Origin: Thecaphora thlaspeos
Taxonomy: Eukaryota; Basidiomycota; Ustilaginomycetes; Urocystidales; Glomosporiaceae
Direction of reading: 5' to 3'
DNA length: 64,000 nucleotides
Assembly: GCA_900291925.1 (NCBI GenBank)
Contig: UWYS01000002.1
Coordinates: forward strand, 558,001-622,000
Shown: positions 56,950-64,000 of the stretch, in pieces
Layout: each line of letters begins with the position of its first letter
Position numbering within the stretch: position 1 is the stretch's first letter
Notes under the pieces: generated by a model
Told to the model about the DNA's origin: nothing
Seen by the model: the letters and a program-made list of their open reading frames with translations, nothing else
The model's database searches: none
Translations under genes and position numbers: made by a program

Positions 56950-59217
56950 ATGTCCACCGCCACTGCCGTTCCGTCGACGTCGCTTGCGCCGACACCGCCC
57001 CGCCACCGAGACAGCGGCGGCGGCAGCGGCCCGACGCCAAAGCGCGACTTTGCCGTCGGGACCTCGATCCCCGCCAACCTCCCGCACGCCGTGTCGGTAT
57101 CGCTCCCGCTGTGGCAGGACAACGTCGACTACGAAGAGGGTCGCCTCTCGACCGTCATGGAGACCGGCTACCCGCGCTTCTTTATTCACCGCAGCATCCA
57201 GAAGCTCACCGCACACCTCACAACAAAGTTTGCCCAGCCAAACGAGCAGTGCATCCTCCTACCCTCCGAAGCAGTGGCGAACGGATGCAGAGACTTCCTG
57301 CGCAGCTATCACGCAAAGACGCAGACCTCTTCGCCCTCCTCTTCTTCTCAGGCGTCTGCTGCGGTTCCGGTCCGCATCGTGCGCTTCTCGATCGTCGAGC
57401 CCTCGCTTGCTCCCGACCACCCGCAGGCGTCCACCTCCCGCCAGCCTCACGGTCCGATCACGCACTACATCTTCATCGTCTTCTTCCCCGCCGACGTCTT
57501 CCCGATCGCCAAGAGCTACTGGCAGCACACCGGAGACGGCATCACCAGCCGCCAGGCAGAGAGGTGTCTCCACCTGCTCGAGCAGAGCGGTAGCCTGGAG
57601 GACAATGCGGCAATCCCGCCCAACGCAGTCGCTACCACAGCTGCCGGAGCCGATCCGACCTTTGCGCAGCAGCAGGCTGCTAACGCTGAGGCAGCCTCTG
57701 CCGCAGACATCGGTGCGAGCAAGCCCGGCTACTCGGGCAAGCGCTTCTACAACCGGTACGCTCGCAACGGCAGCGTTTCTGCGACGCCCATCAGCGTGAC
57801 ACCCTCGGCCTCGAACAGTGGATACCTCCAGTCGAAGTCCTCTGCTCCGTCCGACGCCGCCACAGCCGCCATCGTTTCGTCTTCGCATGGCCAGCCAGTC
57901 GGAGCTGACGGTGCTGCTGCAGACGAAAAGGTTAGCGCCGACCTCATCACATACCTCGAGGAGCGCTATGGACGCAACCTCCCCGCAGCCTCGGCGCCAC
58001 AGGCCAAAGCAGCGCTTCGCAGGCGCATCGCAGGCACGCTGCTGTCGGACCGCTCCGAGCACAGCGGCGACGCGCCCTCGGACGCAACCGGCGAGTCTAG
58101 CCGGGCGGGCACCGGTGTGATCGAGGACGAGGTCTACCTCTATCCTACGGGCATGTCGGCCATCTTCCACGCCCACCAGCTCGCCATGCTGGTGCGCAAG
58201 CTCGCAGAGCCCACCGCCGAGGTCGGGAAGAGCGTCTGCTTCGGCTTCCCGTACACGGACACGCTCAAGATCTTGCAGAAGTGGGGGCCCGGATGTCACT
58301 TTTACGGCAACGGCCTCGATTCGGACATCGACGACCTCGAGAAGCTGCTCGAGGCGCAGCAGACGTCCGGCGAGGCGCCGGTCTTTGCGCTCTTCTGCGA
58401 GTTCCCCTCGAACCCGCTGCTGCGCTCGCCCGATGTGGCGCGAATCCGCGCGCTGGCGGACCGCTACGGCTTCCTGGTGGTGGTGGATGAGACGATTGGC
58501 AACTTTGTCAACGTCGAGGTGCTGCCGTATGCCGACGTGCTCGTCTCGTCGCTGACAAAGGTCTTTTCCGGTGACGCCAACGTCATGGGCGGCAGCATGG
58601 TGCTCAACCCTCGCTCGCCCCATTACGCGCATCTCAAGGCCGGGCTGGCACAGCACTACGAGGACACCTTTTTCGACGAAGACGCCATCTTCCTCGAGCG
58701 GAACTCGCGCGATTTCGTCAAGCGTATCGTCAAGATCGACGAGAACACGCGCGCCCTCACGGCGATGCTGTGGACGGAGAAGCAGAAGAACAAGGCGATC
58801 AAGGAGGTCTTTTATCCGCGCTTTACGTCGAAGGACAACTACGAAAAGTGTCGCAGGAAGGTGGCGTTTGCTCCCGGCTTCGAGATGGCCTCCTCCAACG
58901 GCGAGGAGGGAGGAGGAGGAGGCGGGTATGGAGGGCTGTTTTCGCTCACCTTCCACAGCATCGAGGCGTCCAAGGCGTTCTACGATACGCTCAAGTGCGC
59001 CAAAGGTCCGTCGCTCGGTACCAACTACACGCTGGCCAGCCCCTACACCATCCTGGCACACTACACCGAGCTCGAATGGGCGCAGCAGTTTGGAGTCGAG
59101 ACGGGTCTGGTGCGCATCAGCGTAGGATTGGAGGAGAGGAGCGAGTTGCTCGACATGTTCGCCAACTCTGTACGCGCCGCTGAGAGGGCGATCGAGGGGG
59201 CTGCTGCCGCCGCGTAG
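56950..59217 (+). CDS. STR2: Cystathionine gamma-synthase (fungal Str2 type)
   Basis: Intronless, 755 aa. This PLP enzyme joins cysteine to an activated homoserine to make cystathionine, the transsulfuration step toward methionine. The conserved catalytic half spans about 390-745: YPTGMSAIFHAHQLAM, GFPYTDTLKILQKWGPG, FALFCEFPSNPLLRSPD, then VVVDETIGNFVNVEVLPYAD. The PLP-binding lysine lies in SSLTKVFSGDANVMGGS (Lys537). The N-terminal extension SIPANLPHAVSVSLPLWQDNVDYEEG (given here in part) and the PRFFIHRSIQKL block are typical of fungal Str2/YML082W proteins and absent from bacterial MetB, which explains the length. Residues about 205-300 are a low-complexity Ala/Ser insertion. A long frame on the opposite strand (57259-59328) is a shadow. 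It converges with BUB3, 205 nt between stops. Confidence 0.93.
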   Translation: MSTATAVPSTSLAPTPPRHRDSGGGSGPTPKRDFAVGTSIPANLPHAVSVSLPLWQDNVDYEEGRLSTVMETGYPRFFIHRSIQKLTAHLTTKFAQPNEQCILLPSEAVANGCRDFLRSYHAKTQTSSPSSSSQASAAVPVRIVRFSIVEPSLAPDHPQASTSRQPHGPITHYIFIVFFPADVFPIAKSYWQHTGDGITSRQAERCLHLLEQSGSLEDNAAIPPNAVATTAAGADPTFAQQQAANAEAASAADIGASKPGYSGKRFYNRYARNGSVSATPISVTPSASNSGYLQSKSSAPSDAATAAIVSSSHGQPVGADGAAADEKVSADLITYLEERYGRNLPAASAPQAKAALRRRIAGTLLSDRSEHSGDAPSDATGESSRAGTGVIEDEVYLYPTGMSAIFHAHQLAMLVRKLAEPTAEVGKSVCFGFPYTDTLKILQKWGPGCHFYGNGLDSDIDDLEKLLEAQQTSGEAPVFALFCEFPSNPLLRSPDVARIRALADRYGFLVVVDETIGNFVNVEVLPYADVLVSSLTKVFSGDANVMGGSMVLNPRSPHYAHLKAGLAQHYEDTFFDEDAIFLERNSRDFVKRIVKIDENTRALTAMLWTEKQKNKAIKEVFYPRFTSKDNYEKCRRKVAFAPGFEMASSNGEEGGGGGGYGGLFSLTFHSIEASKAFYDTLKCAKGPSLGTNYTLASPYTILAHYTELEWAQQFGVETGLVRISVGLEERSELLDMFANSVRAAERAIEGAAAAA

Positions 59218-59422
59218 CCAAGCTGATTGTCGTGAGGCCGTGGAACGGGCGGTTGCAATCCAGCGGTGACGCAGGGACGCTCGTGTATAGACAAAACCTG
59301 ATGTGGCGATCGTTTCGAGAGTGAGCATGGTTGCAAAGGAGTGGCGCGCAGACTACAAGTACAAGATTGCTCTCTGGCTTTCTCCGAAAAGAGACAGGCC
59401 AGCGAGCGGAGGAAAGACGGGA

Positions 59423-60939
59423 TCATGACGCCGGAGCGGGCCTGATCTTGGGCTGTTGTCGTCGTCGTCGTCGCAGATTGAGGGACCATGCAATCGCAGT
59501 CAGCTCGCGTTCTTCGGACGTGCTTCCGACGCTGCCGAAACCGCCGACAACTCACCTTGCAGTCCTCCCAGGCTGCCTTTACGTGGATGCGGACGTTCCC
59601 CTCTCCGCCGCGTCCTACATCGCCGACCTCTCCGGCACCGGGGCCGGGGTGGCGCGTATCCTCGATGTTTTCGGCACCACTAGCGATGACGAGGCGCAGG
59701 CCGTCGCTGCTAAAGCATCCGGCGCTGAGCGGCGAAGGGAGGCGCGGATACTGGCGGATGCGCTTCTTGGCTGCCGCGTCCCAGATGCTGCAGACGGCGT
59801 CGCCGCCGATCGAGGCGAATGTGCCGTGGCTGTTAGGCGGGAAAGAAACAGGCGAGGAAGGGGCGAATGGGTCAGTAAGCCGAGCGTTCAAGCAAGGATA
59901 GTGCGGCGACGGGAACTCACACCGGATGGAAAGCCATCGCGTTGACGGGGTAAACGGTATCGATGCCATCGACCGCCTGCCTGTGGCACTTGAAGGCGTA
60001 CTTCTTGGCCTGCGACTCTGCGCTGGGGTCAAAGAACTCGACCGCGATCCTGCCCTCGACGGAGCTGGTGGCATACCCGTCGCCGGCGGGCATGCAACGG
60101 ATGTCGCGGATCATGAACTTGAGGCTGCTCTCCCTCTTCTGCTCCGGCTCCCACTCGCTCTCCTTGACCTCTTCGCCCGCCTCTGCCCGGTCGAGCGCCT
60201 GGCGCAGCTTCTGGAGCTCGTAGATGTAGACGCTCCGACCGGTCATGCCGACGACGAGGCGCGGGGTCCGGTCCACCTCGACCCTCGCACCGTCCGCTGA
60301 GGCCGAGACGGGCCGCGTGTCCGCGGGCGAAGAAGGAAAGGGCGGAGAGAGGTCCATCGCTAACATCTTGTCTGGCACCGCGAGCGTGCGCAGGTGGCGT
60401 GGCGGCGAAGAGAGCGGGTCCCAGATCTGGATGGTGCGGTCCCAGCTTGCGCTGATCAGAAGGCCCGTCTGCGGGCAGAAGCGGATGCGGCTGACGGCGT
60501 TGCTGTGCTTGCCGATGATGTTGGTCTGACCCGTCTCAAGATTCAGCCTGCAGGTGGCGCGTACGTTCCGGGAGCAGTACAAACAAGCGTTCTGGCGTCA
60601 GCTCGCCGTTGCACACCGTCTCTGCTCGGATCAACGTGCGGAGGAGTCGCCTACTCACAGTCTCACTCTCCTGTCCAGCCCACCGCTCGCTGCCAACGTA
60701 TCGCTGATCCAGCAGACATCTAGCACCGCCGCCTCATGCTGGAACACCTGGAGCGTCTGCACGCCGATCGAGTCCTGGGCGTAGGAGAGATCGTAGAGTC
60801 GGACGAGGCGGTCCCAGCTGGCGACGAGGAGCTGTCCGGCCCTGTCGGGGGAGTGGTTGGGGCTGAAGGCGAGAGCCGAAACCGGATCCTGCGGCCGATC
60901 CTTGAGCTCAAAGTCGGGAAAGGATGTTGACGCCGTCAT
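59423..60939 (-). CDS. BUB3: Spindle-checkpoint WD40 protein Bub3
   Basis: Four exons: 60939-60659, 60547-59921, 59829-59556 and 59452-59423 (403 aa). Bub3 binds the GLEBS motifs of Bub1 and Mad3 and docks them on phosphorylated Spc105 at kinetochores. Diagnostic blocks are ESSLKFMIRDIRC, GYATSSVEGRIAVEFFDPS, KKYAFKCHR and DTVYPVNAMAFHP, which distinguish Bub3 from its relative Rae1. WD-repeat signatures include LLVASWDRLVRLYDL and LISASWDRTIQIWDP. A charged insertion around 185-225 makes it longer than human BUB3 (328 aa). Exon 4 has only 30 nt and encodes PKIRPAPAS, completing the conserved CKPK tail. The exon 2 donor is taken as GTGAGT after CCGGT, rebuilding HPVHGTFASIGG. The ATG at 60939 fits the family start; an in-frame ATG at 60972 would add 11 residues. 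Confidence 0.93.
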
Positions 60940-61260
60940 GGTGATGACGTGAGGGGGAATGCCGATGGACAACGGAAGGGATGCCGAGCGGGAGCGAGTT
61001 ACGTGCGAACAAAGGAAGGAAGCAGGTAAGGAGGGAGAGGAGAGGGCGGGGTGTGTCGCCGTGGGTGTGTGATTGTGTGTTGCTCTTTCTCACAAAGTCA
61101 CACGAAGCCGGAAGCTGGGCCTGCCGAGCCTTTGACGCGCGAGCCGATCACACGCCGAAAGGTGGCCCGCCCCGGTCTGGCTAGGAAGGAGCCCTTCTGA
61201 CCGCTCCACCATCATCGCGTCACACCACCCTCGCACATCACACACAGACTCGTCATCAGC
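60940..61260. promoter_or_regulatory. Divergent promoter of BUB3 and MIF3
   Basis: A 321-nt shared upstream region, C/A-rich before the mitochondrial IF3 start. No distinct motif recognised. Confidence 0.5.
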
Positions 61261-62289
61261 ATGGCAGCGTCGGCGACGACAGTGAGCCGCTCGGCGCTCA
61301 GCGGCGTAGCAAGGCCGACGCTCGGCCAATCCTTCCGCCCTGCGCTCGCTATTGCGTTTCGGCTCCTTCCGACGGCCTCGCCCTCGGCCTTGACCCACGA
61401 CCGCCGCCTTCTCTCCACCTCTCGGCCCGTCCACACCCCCAGACCGCCTCGTATCACCAACGCGGCATTTAGCGCGGCAAATGCACCCCCGTCCCCGTCC
61501 CCCTCCGGCTCGTCCGGCTCCGATTCGGACCCAAAGCCGGGCGACCCTCCGCCGCGCAAAGGACCGCTGCGAGACGAAGAGATCGCCGCAAAGGCGTCGC
61601 AGGTCCGTCTGGTCGATCCCAAGACTGGCTCGCTCGCCGGTCCCTTCCCCATCCTCGAGATCATCTCCAAGCTCGACCGGAACCGCTTCCGCATCGAGCA
61701 GCTGGTCGCCGGCACGCCAAGGAGCGACGCCCCCGAACCGAGCGAGGCACGGACGGTGGCACAGATGACAGAGTACCCCATCTGCAAGCTCATAGACAAG
61801 AAGGAGGACTTTGACAGGCAGAGAGCGCTCAAGCGCAAGGCAAAGGCCAACGAAGCCTCCAACCCGTCTGCAGCAGGGCAGAAGGAGGTCCAGCTCACCT
61901 GGAGCGTCGCCGGAAACGACTTGACGCACAAGCTTTCCAAAGCGCGCAAGGAACTGCTCAAGGGGGCCAAAATCAACGTCGTCATCACCACAAAGAGCGG
62001 CGGGAAGAAGTACATTCGCGGCAAGGATGCAAAGGAGGACGAAAGGAAGGACGGCCTGATGCACAGCGTCGAAGAGTTCCTCTGTGCCGGCGAAGAGGTC
62101 GATCAGGCGCCCTCTCCAGCGACGTCGGCGGCCAAGGCGGCAGAGGTCGACGATACCGACCGGATCGAAGCGGCAGCAGCTCCGCCACCAAAAGGTCCGC
62201 CGGTCGGAAGGAGAAGCGGTAAGGTGGACTGGCAGCGCGGCGGGTCTGCTGTGGTTCTCACCTTCGAGCGGATCGACCGGGGCAAGTAG
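61261..62289 (+). CDS. AIM23: Mitochondrial translation initiation factor IF3 (Aim23-like)
   Basis: Intronless, 342 aa. It promotes subunit dissociation and start-codon selection on mitochondrial ribosomes. Residues 1-70 look like a targeting peptide: Ser/Ala/Arg-rich, almost no acidic residues, with RRLLSTSRP as a plausible cleavage region. The IF3 N-domain runs about 105-185 (RDEEIAAKASQVRLVD, FPILEIISKLDR, YPICKLIDKK), followed by the charged linker helix FDRQRALKRKAKANEAS. The IF3 C-domain starts near 208 (VQLTWSVAGNDLTHKLSKAR, then GAKINVVI) and covers the fold loosely, as is usual in fast-evolving fungal mitochondrial IF3. The C-terminal 50 residues are an Ala/Pro-rich extension with a final short strand-like piece. 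Confidence 0.85.
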   Translation: MAASATTVSRSALSGVARPTLGQSFRPALAIAFRLLPTASPSALTHDRRLLSTSRPVHTPRPPRITNAAFSAANAPPSPSPSGSSGSDSDPKPGDPPPRKGPLRDEEIAAKASQVRLVDPKTGSLAGPFPILEIISKLDRNRFRIEQLVAGTPRSDAPEPSEARTVAQMTEYPICKLIDKKEDFDRQRALKRKAKANEASNPSAAGQKEVQLTWSVAGNDLTHKLSKARKELLKGAKINVVITTKSGGKKYIRGKDAKEDERKDGLMHSVEEFLCAGEEVDQAPSPATSAAKAAEVDDTDRIEAAAAPPPKGPPVGRRSGKVDWQRGGSAVVLTFERIDRGK

Positions 62290-62471
62290 GCAGCGCATGG
62301 CGAGGCGGCAGGAGGAACAACTTGTAATATTAAAACAATGCTTAAAAAAAAAAAAAAAAAAGACAGTGCGGGATCTATTGTGTGCAGGTCGACCAGGGCA
62401 CGACTGGGGACCAGGCCAGGTCCATGAGATGGGGGGATGGGAAGGGAGCGTAGCTAGAGCGGGATCGCCGT
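62290..62471. other. Short convergent intergenic with A18 tract
   Basis: 182 nt between the stops of MIF3 and GMP synthase. It holds TAATATTAAAA (from 62326) and 18 consecutive A at 62344-62361, a likely 3'-end signal region for MIF3. Confidence 0.6.
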
Positions 62472-64000
62472 CTAGAGCCACTCGATGGTAGCCGGGGGCT
62501 TGGACGAGATGTCGAGGACGACGCGGTTAACGCCCTGGACCTCGTTGGTGATGCGGTTCGAGACCTTGGAAAGGAACTCGGGCGGGAAGGGGAACCAGGT
62601 GGCCGTCATAAAGTCGGTCGTGGCGGCGGCCCGGAGCGCAATGACCTGGTCGTAGGTCCGCTTGTCGCCCTGGACGCCGACGGCGCGGACGGGCAGCAGG
62701 ACGGCAAACGCCTGGCTAATCTGGTCGTAGAGGCCGGCGGCGCGGATCTCCTCAATGTAGATGGTGTCGGCGTGCTGGAGGATCTTGACCTGCTCGCGGT
62801 TGACGGGACCGAGGATGCGGATCGCCAGACCGGGCCCCGGGAAGGGGTGTCGGCCGACCAGGTGGGCCGGGATGCCGAGCAGGCGTCCGAGCGCGCGGAC
62901 CTCGTCCTTGAACAGCTCGCGCAGCGGCTCGATCAGCTTGAGCTTCATGTCCTCGAGCAGGCCGCCGACGTTGTGGTGCGTCTTGATGGTGGCCGAGGGG
63001 CCCTTGAAGCTGATGCTCTCGATGACATCCGGGTAGAGGGTGCCCTGGAGGAGGTACTCAAACTTGCCCTTGGCCTCCTGCGGGTTGCTCTTGGCGAGCG
63101 CCTCGGCCTGCTTCTCGAGCTTGGCCACCTCGTCCTCGAAGACCTCGATGAACGTGTTGCCGATGATCTTGCGCTTCTGCTCCGGGTCTTCGACGTCTTT
63201 GAGCTTTCCCAGGAAGAGCTCCGAGGCATCGACGACGGTGAGGTTGACACCGAGGTCCTTGGAGAGCATGTCGTAGACCTGGGCCGCCTCGTTGGAGCGG
63301 AGGACGCCGTTGTCGACCATGACGGCGTGGAAGCGGTCGCCGATGGCCTCGTGCATCAGGCGAGCGGCGACGCTGCTGTCGACGCCGCCCGAGATGGCGC
63401 CGAGCACCTGGCCCTTGGGTCCGACGATCTCGCGGATGCGCTTGATCTCCTTGTCGATGAAGGTCTCCATGGTCCAGTCACGCTTGCAGCCGCAGATCGC
63501 GATAAAGTTATCGAAGAGCTCGATCCCGCGGGCGCTGTGGGTGACCTCGGGGTGGAACTGGACGCCAAAGATGGGCTTGGTCTTGTGCGCCATGGCGGCA
63601 AAGGGAGCGGTGGGGGTGCGTCCGATGATCTCAAAGTCCTCTGGGGCCTTTGAGAGCTGGTCGCCGTGCGACATCCACACCTCGACCTGTCCCTCCTGGC
63701 CCTTGAAGAGAGCGTCGAGGTGGGCGTTGCCGGTCTTGACGATCTCGACCAGGGCGTGGCCGTACTCGCGCTTGTCGTGCGGGTCGACCTTGCCGCCGTG
63801 GTTCCAGGCGATCTCCTGAAGGCCATAGCAGATGCCAAAGACGGGGACGCCGGCGGTGAAGACGTCCGGGTCGACGCGCGGGGCGCCATCGTCGTAGACC
63901 GAGAAGGGCGAGCCGGAAAGGATGATGCCCTTGGGCTTCCAGTCAAGGTCCTTGATCTTCTGGGTGCAGGGGAGCATCTCGCAGTAGACGTTGAGCTCAC
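62472..64000 (-). CDS. GUA1: GMP synthase (glutamine-hydrolysing), 5' end outside the window
   Basis: 508 residues are visible and the frame runs through the right window edge, so only a short N-terminal part (perhaps 20-40 residues) is missing. The enzyme amidates XMP to GMP using glutamine and ATP, the last step of GMP synthesis. The class I glutamine amidotransferase domain shows SGSPFSVYD, the nucleophile Cys in FGICYGLQE, and the His/Glu pair in [10 protein letters not shown]. The ATP pyrophosphatase domain has the P-loop [12 protein letters not shown], followed by [11 protein letters not shown]. The C-terminal dimerisation domain has [36 protein letters not shown] and the terminal [12 protein letters not shown]. 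The visible part has no introns, though the missing 5' end may have one. It converges with MIF3. Confidence 0.97.
   Translation of the reverse strand, partial: ELNVYCEMLPCTQKIKDLDWKPKGIILSGSPFSVYDDGAPRVDPDVFTAGVPVFGICYGLQEIAWNHGGKVDPHDKREYGHALVEIVKTGNAHLDALFKGQEGQVEVWMSHGDQLSKAPEDFEIIGRTPTAPFAAMAHKTKPIFGVQFHPEVTHSARGIELFDNFIAICGCKRDWTMETFIDKEIKRIREIVGPKGQVLGAISGGVDSSVAARLMHEAIGDRFHAVMVDNGVLRSNEAAQVYDMLSKDLGVNLTVVDASELFLGKLKDVEDPEQKRKIIGNTFIEVFEDEVAKLEKQAEALAKSNPQEAKGKFEYLLQGTLYPDVIESISFKGPSATIKTHHNVGGLLEDMKLKLIEPLRELFKDEVRALGRLLGIPAHLVGRHPFPGPGLAIRILGPVNREQVKILQHADTIYIEEIRAAGLYDQISQAFAVLLPVRAVGVQGDKRTYDQVIALRAAATTDFMTATWFPFPPEFLSKVSNRITNEVQGVNRVVLDISSKPPATIEWL

Noticed and set aside
57259..59328. 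689-codon frame on the minus strand opposite the cystathionine gamma-synthase gene
   Set aside because: It mirrors a well-conserved enzyme gene; in GC-rich coding DNA the opposite strand often stays open. Its translation is Arg/Gly/Val-rich without a recognisable domain.

Overview
The window is nuclear DNA from a GC-rich fungus. Most genes carry a few short spliceosomal introns with GTRAGT-type donors, intergenic distances are short, and the gene set is eukaryotic and fungal (Ded1, Pcf11, Bub3, Rho-GEF with a CNH domain, fungal-type cystathionine gamma-synthase, two intron-bearing tRNA-Ser genes). High GC, compactness and intron style fit a basidiomycete, possibly a smut-type (Ustilaginomycotina) lineage, but that placement is inference.

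Layout. 1-275: 3' end of an unidentified + strand gene. 1105-2579: three-exon gene with a short Whi5/Nrm1-like block. 2580-12819: about 10 kb without a convincing intact gene. Its first 8.5 kb carries TACAT/ATGTA palindromes and coding-like fragments interrupted by stops; its last part is the pyrimidine-rich leader of a GATA factor (12820-15436). 17080-19362 (-): DED1. 20221-22554 (-): low-complexity protein of unknown function. 25732-27001 (-): ribosomal protein uL5 (RPL11) with a 13-nt microexon. 27389-27504: tRNA-Ser(CGA). 28115-28908 (-): glutathione S-transferase. 29408-31457: Mak11-like ribosome-biogenesis WD protein. 33810-40727: 2305-residue RA-PH protein in one exon. 41345-42382: Rho3-type GTPase. 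43119-45914: XPB/Ssl2 helicase of TFIIH. 46208-46330: tRNA-Ser(TGA). 46749-52054 (-): Rom2-type Rho1 GEF. 52847-55196 (-): Pcf11. 56950-59217: cystathionine gamma-synthase. 59423-60939 (-): Bub3. 61261-62289: mitochondrial IF3. 62472-64000 (-): GMP synthase, cut by the window end.

Most genes are unlinked housekeeping functions: translation and ribosome assembly, transcription and mRNA 3'-end formation, DNA repair, spindle checkpoint, sulfur and purine metabolism. One loose theme is small-GTPase polarity signalling: the RA-PH protein, a Rho GTPase and a Rho GEF lie within 20 kb.

I found no clear new multi-gene system. The observations most worth checking are a degenerate CTCCCGATT repeat array just upstream of the cystathionine gamma-synthase gene, the RPL11 microexon, a TATA element starting exactly 36 nt upstream of both tRNA-Ser genes, and the gene-poor palindrome-bearing block. 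All exon coordinates come from reading splice consensus and frame by eye; none has been tested against transcripts.
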